Positions 51,884 through 61,815 are shown, numbered from the stretch's first letter. The stretch: 64,000 nucleotides of DNA from Bacteroidia bacterium (GCA_022841465.1 JALHRL010000006.1:1-64000); one strand, 5' to 3'. Program-made: numbers and translations. The notes: generated from the sequence alone by a model not told the origin.

Positions 51884-53379
51884 TAATTAATTTCTGTAGC
51901 TTTTAAAAATTGCAATGTATTATCCATTAACGCATGCATATAAACATCCTTTGTAAGAAAAGGAACATTATTTCTGAATTTGGAATAAAACGCTTCAATT
52001 ACTTGCGATGATTTTAGGGGCCTTCTAAATTCAAATGCCTGCGCCGCATTTAAAAGTTCAATGGCTAAAACTTTTTCGGTATTTTCAATTACTGTTAAAC
52101 ACTTTGTGGCTGCGTTAGCTCCCATACTCACATGGTCTTCTTGTCCGTTACTGCTTACAATGCTATCAACACTTGCCGGGGTGCACAATTGTTTGTTTTG
52201 ACTAACAATAGACGCCGCAGTATATTGAGGTATCATAAAGCCTGAATTTAAGCCGGCATCTTTTAAAAGAAACGGAGGTAAATTTCTTTGACCGGATATT
52301 AATAAATAAGTTCTGCGTTCAGAAATACTTCCTAGCTCACTCATGGCAATACATAAAAAATCTAAAGCTAAAGCCAAAGGTTGTCCGTGAAAATTACCAC
52401 CGCTTAAAATTTCATTGTCTTCCGGAAAAAGTGTAGGGTTATCGGTAACTGAATTTATTTCTGTTTCAAAAACACTTAGCACATAATTTAAAGTGTCTTT
52501 TGTTGCGCCATGCACCTGTGGTATACAGCGAAAAGAGTAGGGGTCTTGTACTTGCGTTTTTTCTTTTTTAATTATTTCACTTCCTTTTAAGTGTTCTTGA
52601 ATTGCTTCAGCAGTTTGTATTTGGCCGTTATGCGGACGAATATGATGCAATGATGATTTAAACGGATCAATTCTTCCATCAAAAGCTTCTAATGAAATAG
52701 CAGAAATAAAATCTGCATTTTTATTAATTTGAATTGACTTTATGATATTATATACACCATAGGCAGCCATAAACTGTGTTCCGTTTAATAAAGCTAATCC
52801 TTCTTTACTACTTAATTTAATGGGTTGAAGGTTTAATGTTTTTAAAACTTCTGAAGCTTCTTTTACTTCTCCCTTATATTCAACTTTACCAAGGCCAATT
52901 AAAGGGAGGCATAAATGAGCTAAAGGAGATAAATCGCCGCTTGCACCTAAAGAACCTTGGTTATATACCAAAGGAAACACTTTATTGTTTAATAAATCTA
53001 ATAAGCGTTGCACTGTTGTTAATTGTACTCCGCTTTTTCCGTAAGAAAGCGATTGTACTTTTAAAAACAACATAAGTTTTACAATATCATTTGAAACAAG
53101 GTTGCCAAAACCGCAGGCATGGCTTTTTATTAAATTTTCTTGTAATTGTTCTAATTCGTTTTCGGGAATAATAACATTGCATAAAGAACCGAAGCCGGTG
53201 TTGATGCCGTAAATAGGAGCCTTATGAGTTTTAATTTTCTCTTCTAAAAATTTTCTTCCGTTTATTATGGCATTTTTTGCTTCCTCCGATAATTCTACTT
53301 TAGCGTTAGCGTCAAGTAAAAACTCTTTTAGTTTTGCTATACTTAATTTTTTAGATATATGAATGGTGTAAGTTGCCAT
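51883..53379 (-). CDS. hutH: Histidine ammonia-lyase
   Basis: Removes ammonia from histidine to give urocanate. The Ala-Ser-Gly triad that forms the MIO prosthetic group is at residues 146-148 (NQGSLGASGDLSPLAHLC). The catalytic Tyr57 lies in IYGINTGFGSL, and the family segments YSFRCIPQVHGATKDTLNYV and EINSVTDNPTLFPEDNEILS are present. It is 498 residues, as expected. No hutU, hutI or hutG is adjacent; the gene follows hisS by 7 bases and overlaps the next gene by one base. Confidence 0.94.
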   Translation of the reverse strand: MATYTIHISKKLSIAKLKEFLLDANAKVELSEEAKNAIINGRKFLEEKIKTHKAPIYGINTGFGSLCNVIIPENELEQLQENLIKSHACGFGNLVSNDIVKLMLFLKVQSLSYGKSGVQLTTVQRLLDLLNNKVFPLVYNQGSLGASGDLSPLAHLCLPLIGLGKVEYKGEVKEASEVLKTLNLQPIKLSSKEGLALLNGTQFMAAYGVYNIIKSIQINKNADFISAISLEAFDGRIDPFKSSLHHIRPHNGQIQTAEAIQEHLKGSEIIKKEKTQVQDPYSFRCIPQVHGATKDTLNYVLSVFETEINSVTDNPTLFPEDNEILSGGNFHGQPLALALDFLCIAMSELGSISERRTYLLISGQRNLPPFLLKDAGLNSGFMIPQYTAASIVSQNKQLCTPASVDSIVSSNGQEDHVSMGANAATKCLTVIENTEKVLAIELLNAAQAFEFRRPLKSSQVIEAFYSKFRNNVPFLTKDVYMHALMDNTLQFLKATEIN

Positions 53380-53386
53380 TATTAAA

Positions 53387-54781
53387 TTATGAAATAAGTT
53401 TTTTTATTAATGCCGCTTTATCTAATTTTTCTTGCGTTCCACTTTCCATGTTTTTTAATGAAAAAATTCCGCTTTTCATTTCATCGCTTCCAATTACACA
53501 AACAAAGGGTACGCCTTTTTTATCGGCATACTCAAATTGTTTTTGAATTTTTTTAGCTTCAGGATATAATTCGCTGGCAATGTTGTTGGCACGCAATTCT
53601 TGAATTAATTGCAGGCAATATTTTTCTTCTTCGGTGCCAAAATTAGCAAACATTACTTTAGTGCTTGTTGGTTTATTTAAATGTTCCGGAAATAATTTTA
53701 ACTCTTCCATTACATCAAAAATTCTATCAATTCCAAATGAAATACCAACGCCACTCATGTTTTTTAATCCAAAAACTCCGGTTAAATCATCGTAACGTCC
53801 ACCACCTAAAATACTGGGCGTAAAGTTTCCGGCATTTGCTTTTACCTCAAAAATAGTTCCGGTATAATAATTTAAACCTCTTGCCAAGGTTATATCCAAT
53901 TCTAATTTTGCGTGAACAAGATTTAAACTTTCTACACCATTTAATAAATAATCAAGTTCTTCTATTCCTTTTTTACCGACTTCTGTTTTACCAAGTATGT
54001 TGTTTAGTTTGTTTATTTTTTCTTGATTATTTCCTGTAAAATCAATTATGGGTGTTATGGTTTCTATTGCTTCATCATTTACACCTTTTGATTTTAATTC
54101 GGCAATTACGCCATCTTTACCAATTTTATCCAGCTTGTCTATTGCAACCGTAATGTCAATTAGTTTATCGGGTTGTTTAGAAACATCGGCAATTGCGGTT
54201 AAAATTTTTCTGTTATTAATTTTTAAAGTAACAGGTACTTTTAGTTCTTTAAAGCATTTATCAATTAATGAAATTAATTCTAATTCGTTTACCAAACTGT
54301 TGCTTCCAATTACATCGGCATCGCATTGGTAAAATTCCCTGTATCTTCCTTTTTGAGGTTTATCTGCACGCCAAACCGGTTGAATTTGGTAACGCTTAAA
54401 CGGAAAAGTTAAATCGTTTTGATGCATTACCACAAAGCGTGCAAAGGGTACGGTTAAATCGTAGCGCAAGGCATTTTCAGATTTATGGGCTAAAAAGGTG
54501 TAATCGTAGTCGTTAACCTCTTTCAGCAAATTCTTTATTTTATCCTTGACTTCTGGGTAACTATTAAAAACGTTCTTGTTACTCCGGATTTTAAAGATCA
54601 ATTTATCACCCTCTTCGCCATATTTTCCTGTAAGCGTTTCTAGATTTTCCATTGCCGGTGTTTCAATTGCCTGATAACCGAATAGACGGAAATTACTTCT
54701 AATAACATCAAATAAAAACTGACGTTTGTTTACATCAATGGGGCTAAAATCTCTGGTGCCTTTTGGAATGGATGGTTTCAT
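53387..54781 (-). CDS. hisS: Histidine-tRNA ligase
   Basis: A class II aminoacyl-tRNA synthetase of 464 residues. Motif 1 region starts IPKGTRDFSPIDVNKRQ; motif 2 is QPVWRADKPQKGRYREFYQC; the histidine-specific segments are LARGLNYYTGTIFEV and GGGRYDDLTGVFG. The anticodon-binding C-terminal domain follows (VMFANFGTEEEKYCLQLIQE). First gene of the packed six-gene operon, with a -7 promoter element just upstream. Confidence 0.95.
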   Translation of the reverse strand: MKPSIPKGTRDFSPIDVNKRQFLFDVIRSNFRLFGYQAIETPAMENLETLTGKYGEEGDKLIFKIRSNKNVFNSYPEVKDKIKNLLKEVNDYDYTFLAHKSENALRYDLTVPFARFVVMHQNDLTFPFKRYQIQPVWRADKPQKGRYREFYQCDADVIGSNSLVNELELISLIDKCFKELKVPVTLKINNRKILTAIADVSKQPDKLIDITVAIDKLDKIGKDGVIAELKSKGVNDEAIETITPIIDFTGNNQEKINKLNNILGKTEVGKKGIEELDYLLNGVESLNLVHAKLELDITLARGLNYYTGTIFEVKANAGNFTPSILGGGRYDDLTGVFGLKNMSGVGISFGIDRIFDVMEELKLFPEHLNKPTSTKVMFANFGTEEEKYCLQLIQELRANNIASELYPEAKKIQKQFEYADKKGVPFVCVIGSDEMKSGIFSLKNMESGTQEKLDKAALIKKLIS

Positions 54782-54796
54782 TTACTTTAAGATATG

Positions 54797-54804
54797 CAAA
54801 CTTA
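54797..54804 (-). promoter_or_regulatory. Putative -7 promoter element for the hisS operon
   Basis: On the minus strand TAAGTTTG matches TAnnTTTG, 15 bases before the hisS ATG. The next gene upstream on this strand ends at 54867, so this would drive hisS through the thioesterase gene. Confidence 0.45.
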
Positions 54805-54866
54805 AGAATAATGTTGAAATGATTGCCTTTATAAAGGAGAAATAGAAGAAAAACGGTAAAAAATAA

Positions 54867-57125
54867 CTAGTTAATTATTAACTTTTGATGATACAGTTGA
54901 TTGTTTCGTTTAACGGTAACATTATAAATTCCACTTTTTAAATCATCAATCAAAAATAATTCGTTGGTGGTTTGGTTGTTAGATTGAATGTTTTTTTCTG
55001 CAACCAATTTACCTGTGTAATCAAAGATACTTATTTCAATATTTTCGTTTTTAGCCAAACCATTTAATAATAAATTAAATTGTTTATTTGTTGGGTTGGG
55101 TACAATGTTCATTTCAAATAAATCGTTTTGAATGTTTAAGGTAATTATGTGTTGGTAGGCATGTTCTGTTCTATTTAAATCAAATTGTTTAATTCGGTAA
55201 TAGGCAATTGCGCCAACACTAGGTTTTATGTCTTGAGTTCTATAAACTTTATTTGTTGAGCTTTTTCCGGCAGCTTTTACTTTAGCTAATGCACTATACT
55301 CAATACCATCAAGGCTTTTTTCAATTAAAAAATAATCGGAGTTTAATTCAGAACTTGTTTCCCATGTTAAATCAACCGAAGTACCATTGTATATTGCTTC
55401 AAATTTCTTTAAGGTTACCGGTAAAACACAGTTGTTGTTAACGGTAAATATGGCGGTTTTAACTGTACCACAAGCATCTGTTACCGTTACAGTGTAAGTG
55501 GTGGAGCCAATTATGTTGGCGGTATAACTTATTGTTGGTGTTGTTTGCCCGCCTGGTGACCAAAGGTAGGTATAAGGACTAACACCGTATAAAGAAGCCG
55601 GATTTAAGGTGGTACTATTAAAACAAACAACATTAATAGTGGTAGTTCCGTTTCCAGTTGTTGTTTCATTTAAATTTTCAAGCGTTCTGCCCTGCAAAGT
55701 AACGTTCCAGCTATTTAATCGAACGCACGTATTGGTTGCATAATTACAAATACAACCTAAATTGTCGCTACAAAAAACGCGTAATAGGTTTAAAGTAAAA
55801 GTTATATTTTGATTTGAACAAGAAGCGGGTAAGCATTGCACCAAACTTTGATTACCGGAAGAGCTATACGGTAAAGTTGGCCCCCAGGTACCAGGTGTAT
55901 TGCATGCCGGCACACCACATGACCAGTACAAGCCAGCACCGGCAGGAGATTTTCCGCCACAATTGGATAAAATTTCAATTCTTGGATCACTGTTAAAACA
56001 AGTAACTGCTGGCCCGGGCGGACCAGTTGTGCAACAAGCGTTTGATGCCGTTTGCCATGTTGAAGTAAAATCCCACGGTGTGCTACCTCCGGGATAAGTA
56101 ACCGTTAAAACCTGAGAACAAAAACCAGGGGTTAATAAAGAGCCTATTGCGTTAGCCGGTGCTGCAACCGGACCAACTGCTGTAATTAAAGGATCAACAG
56201 TTATAGGATAAATAATTTGGCTTGAATTAATGTAAGATGAATCTAAGTGAATCTCTAAAATATTTCCGTTCAATCGATATTCATTAAAATAAAAATTATT
56301 TCTATTTCCTGATGCATCGAAAGAGTAAGCTTTAGAAATCGTAAAATTGGTGCTTAAGTTAACATCATTCACATTAACACCATCAATAAATAACTGCCCG
56401 GGAAAGCCCGACTGTTGGGAAAGACTTAAGCCATTACTTAAAATTAAACTATCACAAATTATTATTTTTTTTACGTTTGAATAGTGTGTTTTAATAATAA
56501 AATTTGATTTTATACCACCTTGCAAGGCAACAAGTTTTAAATCAACACCCGGGAAAATATCATAAATTACTGCTCCATTATTTCCAACCGCATAATTACT
56601 TAAGTTTGCATTATAACTTGTTAATGAATTATTGTTATTGATGGTTAATAAACGGTAATTACCGGATTGTAAAATTTTACCATCATAATTTATAGAATTA
56701 TAACCCGAATTAAAATCAAATTTAGTTGGATAAGGTTGTTTTGGGGCCTGGTATAAGTTTTCTCCGGTTTTTTCAAGGGTAGGGTCTACCGCTAACCAAA
56801 ATCCGTTTTTAAAATAATTAATTGGGTTAATTGATTTTTGTATGTAGAAAAACGTTTTGTCATTTAAATCAACATAAAATCTTTCTGTTTCGGTTCGCTT
56901 GTGAAGTTGCTCAACAACATTTTTTCCGATTGGCGAATTATGTGGCAAAGTTCCAAAATCAGGGTGACCATAATTTTCTTTTATATTGTAAACCATCCCA
57001 TCGTTTACAGAATAAACTTTTCGTGGTAGTAAATTGGTGAAATTTTCAGAATGATATTCCAAAGCAGTTTGAGAATTAAAAATCCCAAAACTCAATAATA
57101 AGCTATGTAGTAAAAATTTTTTCAA
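54867..57125 (-). CDS. Large T9SS-exported protein with gliding-protein-like beta domains
   Basis: A 752-residue protein with a signal peptide (MKKFLLHSLLLSFGIFNS) begun by a TTG. The N-terminal 330 residues form a beta-rich domain (FYVDLNDKTFFYIQKSINPI, YDIFPGVDLKLVALQGGIKS, FNIKTH-like NFIIKTHYSN) of the kind that opens many Bacteroidota cargo proteins. A Cys-rich part follows (CCTTGPPGPAVTCFNSDPRI, then CGVPACNTPGTWG). Then comes a PKD/SprB-type segment (YTYLWSPGGQTTPTISYTAN, YTVTVTDACGTVKTAIFTV) and the common module LPVTLKKFEAIYNGTSVDLT. The end is a type A sorting domain (MNIVPNPTNKQFNLLL, ISIFDYTGKLVAEKN, LKSGIYNVTVKR). It is probably a surface structural or adhesive protein. Confidence 0.85.
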   Translation of the reverse strand: MKKFLLHSLLLSFGIFNSQTALEYHSENFTNLLPRKVYSVNDGMVYNIKENYGHPDFGTLPHNSPIGKNVVEQLHKRTETERFYVDLNDKTFFYIQKSINPINYFKNGFWLAVDPTLEKTGENLYQAPKQPYPTKFDFNSGYNSINYDGKILQSGNYRLLTINNNNSLTSYNANLSNYAVGNNGAVIYDIFPGVDLKLVALQGGIKSNFIIKTHYSNVKKIIICDSLILSNGLSLSQQSGFPGQLFIDGVNVNDVNLSTNFTISKAYSFDASGNRNNFYFNEYRLNGNILEIHLDSSYINSSQIIYPITVDPLITAVGPVAAPANAIGSLLTPGFCSQVLTVTYPGGSTPWDFTSTWQTASNACCTTGPPGPAVTCFNSDPRIEILSNCGGKSPAGAGLYWSCGVPACNTPGTWGPTLPYSSSGNQSLVQCLPASCSNQNITFTLNLLRVFCSDNLGCICNYATNTCVRLNSWNVTLQGRTLENLNETTTGNGTTTINVVCFNSTTLNPASLYGVSPYTYLWSPGGQTTPTISYTANIIGSTTYTVTVTDACGTVKTAIFTVNNNCVLPVTLKKFEAIYNGTSVDLTWETSSELNSDYFLIEKSLDGIEYSALAKVKAAGKSSTNKVYRTQDIKPSVGAIAYYRIKQFDLNRTEHAYQHIITLNIQNDLFEMNIVPNPTNKQFNLLLNGLAKNENIEISIFDYTGKLVAEKNIQSNNQTTNELFLIDDLKSGIYNVTVKRNNQLYHQKLIIN

Positions 57126-57242
57126 AACAACTTCTAAGGTAAATTTAATGAAAATTGGCCATTATTTAATTAAAATATTTGAATGATTTTAATGTTAAAT
57201 TATATAAACCAATATTTTCCACCATCGGTTAAAAAACGTTAC

Positions 57243-57270
57243 GGAAACTTTTTAGTTAGAAATAGTTTCC
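57243..57270. promoter_or_regulatory. Candidate operator upstream of the TonB receptor gene
   Basis: GGAAACT (57243-57249) and AGTTTCC (57264-57270) form a perfect 7-bp inverted repeat with a 14-base spacer, ending 2 bases before the -7 element at 57272. Position over the -35 region suggests repression. I recall similar GGAAAC...GTTTCC sites in front of TetR-linked genes in Bacteroidota, but no TetR gene is here. Confidence 0.4.
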
Positions 57271-57271
57271 A

Positions 57272-57279
57272 TAGCTTTG
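57272..57279 (+). promoter_or_regulatory. Putative -7 promoter element for the TonB/DUF4249 pair
   Basis: TAGCTTTG matches TAnnTTTG exactly and is followed by C. The 5' leader to the ATG at 57332 would be about 45 bases. Confidence 0.5.
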
Positions 57280-57331
57280 CCTCCGAAATTCGAAACAATT
57301 TGACGAATACATTGTTAAGAATGATAGTTTT

Positions 57332-59683
57332 ATGAAAAATTTCTACTTATTTCTTTTTATTTCTTTGGTTTTATTTGCCAACGCACAAGAAAAATTTACC
57401 CTTAGCGGCTACATTAAAGATGCAAAAAACGGAGAGTCCTTAATTGGCGCTTCGGTTGTTAAAGCAGGAACCACAACGGGCGCTGTAGCAAACGAATATG
57501 GTTTTTATTCGTTAACACTTCCAAAGGGAACACACACTATTATAGTGTCATATATAGGTTACGAAAACTTTAGTTTTATAATAGATTTAGAAAAAAACAC
57601 CACCAAAAACGTAGAGGTTAAAGGGGAAGGGACACAATTGCAAGAGGTAGAAATTACCGCAGAAGCAGAAGATAAAAACATAAAAAGTACCGAAATGGGT
57701 ACAGCTAAGTTAGATATTAAGCAAATTAATAAAATCCCTGCTTTATTGGGTGAGGTTGATATAGTGCGCTCTATTCAGTTATTGCCCGGAGTTACAACGG
57801 TAGGTGAGGGTGCAAGTGGATTTAATGTGCGTGGTGGTAACATCGACCAGAATTTAATTTTATTGGATGAAGCCCCTGTTTACAATTCATCGCATTTATT
57901 TGGTTTCTTTTCTGTTTTTAATCCTGATGCTGTAAAAGATGTAAAGTTAATTAAAGGTGGCGTGCCTGCGCAATATGGTGGTAGAGTGTCATCTATACTA
58001 GATATCCGCATGAAAGAAGGGAATTCAAAAAACCTTGAAGTAAACGGGGGTATTGGTACTATTTTTAGTAGATTGAGTATAGAGGCACCTATTATAAAAG
58101 ACAAAATGAGTTTTGTGCTTGCCGGAAGAAGAAGTTATATTGATGTTTTAGCAAAACCTTTTTTAAAAAACAGACCGGCTTTTAAAGACGCTAAATTTTA
58201 TTTTTACGATGCAACTGCAAAACTTAATTGGCGCATAAACGATAAAAACACGGTGTTTTTAAGCGGTTATTTCGGGCGCGATGTTTTTGGTGCCGGCTTT
58301 GGATTTGATTGGGGTAATGCAACTACAACCTTAAGATGGAATCACATCTTTAACAGCAAACTATTTATGAATGTTTCTGCATTTTACTCTAATTACGATT
58401 ACCGCTTAGAATTTAGTCAAGAAAGTTCCGACCAAAGTTTTAACTGGAAATCAAATATTATTAATTATAGTTTAAAACCTGATTTTACTTATTTCTACAG
58501 TGCTAAAAGTACTTTTAGGTTTGGTGCGCAAGCATTGTACTATGATTTTTTACCGGGAGATGCAATTGCAACCGTTAATAATACAAGTGTAAATGTGAAG
58601 TTAGATAAACGCTATGGAATAGAATACTCAGCGTATTTCGGACATGAATACAAAGTATTGCCACGTTTAACAATTGAATATGGTATAAGAGGAAGTTTGT
58701 ATAATTATTTGGGTAAAGGAACCAAGTACGTTTACAGAGATACCATTGCCAACGAAACATTGCCTTTAGCGAGTACAGAAAAATTTGGTGCTAACGAAGT
58801 AATTCAAAGTTATTTTACACCGGAACCTCGCTTCTCTACTAATTATGTAATCAATAGTTTTAGTTCAGTAAAAGCCAGTTATAACCGTATGGCGCAGTAC
58901 TTACAATTAATTAGCAACACCGCTGCAAGTACCCCTTTAGATGTATACACTTTAGCAACGAATAATTTAAAACCTTTAATTGCCGATCAGGGAAGCTTAG
59001 GGTATTTTAGAAATTTTAAAGAAAATATGTTTGAAACATCTGTTGAAGTGTATTACAAATATTTGCAAAATCAATTGGATTATATTGATAATGCCGATTT
59101 GTTTTTAAATGAAAGAGTAGAAAGTCAACTTTTACAAGGTTTAGGAAGAGCTTACGGTGTTGAGTTTTATGTTAAAAAAACACGAGGTAAATTAAATGGT
59201 TGGATAAGCTATACCTTAAGTAAAACTGAACGTTTAATGCGAGGAATAAGCAACGATAATTGGTTTAACAGCAGATACGATAGAACGCACGTTTTAAATA
59301 CGGTTGTAAATTATGATATTACCAAGCAATGGAACCTATCTGCCAATTTTGTTTTATTAAGCGGTACACCGGCCACTTTTCCAAACACTAAACTGGAAAT
59401 TCAGAATTGGAACATACCTTACAATACAGATGGTGTAAGAAATAATTATAGGATTACACCTTACCATCGTTTAGATGTTGGTGCTACTTATAATTTTAAA
59501 AAGAATGAATCAAGAAGATACAAGCAAACTATTGTAATTAGTGTTTACAATGTGTATAACAGACGAAATGCATTTAGTATTTACTTTACTACTAAACAAG
59601 GCGAACCATTAAATACACAGGCCATTAGGTATTCTATTATAGGCAGCGTTATTCCTGCAATTACTTACAATTTTAAGTTTTAA
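57332..59683 (+). CDS. TonB-dependent outer-membrane receptor with carboxypeptidase-like domain
   Basis: A 783-residue outer-membrane protein. Signal peptide MKNFYLFLFISLVLFANA; residues 20-100 are a carboxypeptidase regulatory-like domain (FTLSGYIKDAKNGESLIGAS, NEYGFYSLTLPKGTHTIIVS). The plug domain follows (LGEVDIVRSIQLLPGVTTVG, EGASGFNVRGGNIDQNLILL, DEAPVYNSSHLFGFF), then a 22-strand-type barrel ending in an aromatic strand (ITYNFKF). It would import a ligand using TonB energy. It is not a full-length SusC (those are near 1000 residues). Its DUF4249 partner follows after 4 bases. Confidence 0.92.
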   Translation: MKNFYLFLFISLVLFANAQEKFTLSGYIKDAKNGESLIGASVVKAGTTTGAVANEYGFYSLTLPKGTHTIIVSYIGYENFSFIIDLEKNTTKNVEVKGEGTQLQEVEITAEAEDKNIKSTEMGTAKLDIKQINKIPALLGEVDIVRSIQLLPGVTTVGEGASGFNVRGGNIDQNLILLDEAPVYNSSHLFGFFSVFNPDAVKDVKLIKGGVPAQYGGRVSSILDIRMKEGNSKNLEVNGGIGTIFSRLSIEAPIIKDKMSFVLAGRRSYIDVLAKPFLKNRPAFKDAKFYFYDATAKLNWRINDKNTVFLSGYFGRDVFGAGFGFDWGNATTTLRWNHIFNSKLFMNVSAFYSNYDYRLEFSQESSDQSFNWKSNIINYSLKPDFTYFYSAKSTFRFGAQALYYDFLPGDAIATVNNTSVNVKLDKRYGIEYSAYFGHEYKVLPRLTIEYGIRGSLYNYLGKGTKYVYRDTIANETLPLASTEKFGANEVIQSYFTPEPRFSTNYVINSFSSVKASYNRMAQYLQLISNTAASTPLDVYTLATNNLKPLIADQGSLGYFRNFKENMFETSVEVYYKYLQNQLDYIDNADLFLNERVESQLLQGLGRAYGVEFYVKKTRGKLNGWISYTLSKTERLMRGISNDNWFNSRYDRTHVLNTVVNYDITKQWNLSANFVLLSGTPATFPNTKLEIQNWNIPYNTDGVRNNYRITPYHRLDVGATYNFKKNESRRYKQTIVISVYNVYNRRNAFSIYFTTKQGEPLNTQAIRYSIIGSVIPAITYNFKF

Positions 59684-59687
59684 GAAC

Positions 59688-60572
59688 ATGAAAAAGATAA
59701 TTAGTTTAATTTTAATTTTTGCGGCATTTATTTTTACTTCTTGCGAAGATCCTATTCAAATAAAATTGGATGAAGGTTCAAAATTAGTTGTTATTGATGC
59801 TTTTGTAAATGATTTACGACAAGATCAGATAATTAGAGTAACTCAAAACGATAGTTACTTTAGCGGAAAAAAAGCACCACCAATTACAAATGCTTTAGTA
59901 CTTTTAGAAGATTTAACCGATGCAGTTACCTATACTTTTACTTATGCAAATGGAAATTATATTTACCCAATTGGAGTTAATGATACCATTGCAAAATTAA
60001 ATCATCAGTATAAATTACATGTAACAGTAAATGGAATTGAATATACTTCAACTACTATTTTAAAAAGAACTGCAGCTATTGATAGTATTCAATCTATCTA
60101 TAATGAAGGTAACGGTGGGTTCGGTAATCAGACTCCGTTTTATTTAGCATACTTATGGGCAAAAGATAAAGTAGATTTTTCCCCGGATTATTATTGGGTA
60201 AGAACATTTAGAAACGACACCTTATTTGGTGAAGCTGGCGAGTTGAATTTAGCAATTGATGGAACCAATGGCTCTATTAGTCCTGAGGAAGCCAATAATT
60301 TAGATTCCTTAACCTTTACGCCACCCAGTACTTTTCTAGGATTTAAACAATACAAAAAATTTGATAAAGTAAAAGTAGAAATACATTCTGTAGCTCGCGA
60401 AACGTATAACTTTTTGCTTCAAGCGGCAGCTCAAATTCAAAATGGAGGTTTATTTGCAACCACCCCTGAAAATGTAAAAACAAATATTATAACACCTAAA
60501 GACCAAACAGTGAAAGGTGTTGGTTGGTTTGAAGTTTCTAAAGTAGAAGTTAAAGAAAGAATTATTTTTTAA
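59688..60572 (+). CDS. DUF4249 lipoprotein paired with the TonB receptor
   Basis: A 294-residue lipoprotein: lipobox IFTSC, then a DUF4249 body (IQIKLDEGSKLVVIDAFVND, ITNALVLLEDLTDAVTYTF, LNHQYKLHVTVNGIEYTSTT and the ending GWFEVSKVEVKERIIF). DUF4249 proteins sit next to such receptors across Bacteroidota and may act as a surface substrate-binding partner, as SusD does for SusC. The ligand is unknown. Its 3' end overlaps the convergent zinc-ribbon gene by 4 bases. Confidence 0.9.
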   Translation: MKKIISLILIFAAFIFTSCEDPIQIKLDEGSKLVVIDAFVNDLRQDQIIRVTQNDSYFSGKKAPPITNALVLLEDLTDAVTYTFTYANGNYIYPIGVNDTIAKLNHQYKLHVTVNGIEYTSTTILKRTAAIDSIQSIYNEGNGGFGNQTPFYLAYLWAKDKVDFSPDYYWVRTFRNDTLFGEAGELNLAIDGTNGSISPEEANNLDSLTFTPPSTFLGFKQYKKFDKVKVEIHSVARETYNFLLQAAAQIQNGGLFATTPENVKTNIITPKDQTVKGVGWFEVSKVEVKERIIF

Positions 60573-61687
60573 GTATTTCCTCCGTCATCTGCAAAGTAAA
60601 TAATTGCCGCAATGGCTGCAATAATACTCACCACTAAGAAGAATATTTTCCAGGCGCTGTAAGGCCTTTCGCCTTGCACTTCGCCTGTTCTGGCATTAAT
60701 AGTAAATCTATAGGTTTTGTTATTGTATTTATATGCACTAATCCATAACGGAAGTAAAATATGTTTAAATGTAATGTCGTTATAGGAGGTATTCATAGAA
60801 TTAATGGTTTGTACATCTCCACCAATATCAGAGTTAACAGAACTGGTAATAGTTCCGTTCATTATTTTTTTTGCGGTTTCAAAACCGCTTTCAAGATTTA
60901 TTTGGTAACTCTCACTTAAAAAACCCGCCAAAAATTTGTTATCGTATTCTGTTAATTCGTTTAAATCCCAAGGTTCTAAATCGTGTGTTAGTTTTTGAGG
61001 CAATGAATTTGATGCACAAACCAATACATCGTCAAAATTATTTCTTACTGTTCCGCTTGCAGGATACCAACGAGTATGCCTAACACTTCTAGTTTGCGTT
61101 TTACCGTTAGAATCAGTATACCTTTCTGTAACATAATAATATTCGCCTCTGCTTCCCGAATAATTGGTGGTAGTGTCGCTATCGTATGTCCAAAATGGCA
61201 TATAAACGCCGTTTAGTTTTTCTGCGCTATGTGCTGCATAATCTTTTAATTTGTTTGGCGCAAACCATAAGCCCTTCACCCATCCAACAAACTTATCTTT
61301 TGCCTGGTTTCGTTCTATTTTAAAAGGCAGCAAATATTTTGGTTTTACAATAGAGCAAGTGGAAGCATTTTGAATGATTAAGGGAGTATCACAATAAGGG
61401 CAAGCACTTGAAGTTACGTTTTGGGGCAAAGTGGTTGATGCCCCACAATTACTGCACTTACAAACTGATAAATCTTGCTTGGGAACAGCAGCACTGTTTT
61501 CGTTTAAAAACTGATGATAATCGTTTTCAATTACTTCGGTTGCTTTGGCGGAAATTGTGTTTTGGGTATTGCAATATTCACAAACCAAACTTTCTGTACC
61601 CGGCTTAAACTTTAAATTAGCTGAACAATTACTGCACTTAATAGTGTCTGCTGTATCGGCAGTTGCTTCGTTAAATGAATTACTCAT
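60569..61687 (-). CDS. Zinc-ribbon membrane protein of unknown function
   Basis: About 372 residues from the ATG at 61687. Two four-Cys zinc ribbons open the protein: CSNCSANLKFKPGTESLVCE then YCN, and CKCSNCGASTTLPQNVTSS then CPYC. Next is a large soluble domain rich in Trp/Tyr (KGLWFAPNKLKDYAAHSAEK, MPFWTYDSDTTTNYSGSRGE). The C-terminus has one TM helix (IFFLVVSIIAAIAAIIYFAD). Relatives are common but uncharacterised and are often mislabelled as helicase or primosomal proteins because of the ribbons; there is no helicase motif here. It may be membrane-anchored with the ribbons cytosolic. Confidence 0.8.
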   Translation of the reverse strand: MSNSFNEATADTADTIKCSNCSANLKFKPGTESLVCEYCNTQNTISAKATEVIENDYHQFLNENSAAVPKQDLSVCKCSNCGASTTLPQNVTSSACPYCDTPLIIQNASTCSIVKPKYLLPFKIERNQAKDKFVGWVKGLWFAPNKLKDYAAHSAEKLNGVYMPFWTYDSDTTTNYSGSRGEYYYVTERYTDSNGKTQTRSVRHTRWYPASGTVRNNFDDVLVCASNSLPQKLTHDLEPWDLNELTEYDNKFLAGFLSESYQINLESGFETAKKIMNGTITSSVNSDIGGDVQTINSMNTSYNDITFKHILLPLWISAYKYNNKTYRFTINARTGEVQGERPYSAWKIFFLVVSIIAAIAAIIYFADDGGNT

Positions 61688-61815
61688 AAAAATTAATATC
61701 AATTAAATGTATAAAAATTATTTAATAAGCTAAAGCCGTATTTGTTACTATTTTTTTATTAATTATTTTTTATATACTAATAATGCGAGTTTAATTTATC
61801 ACTTTTGCATCCTGT

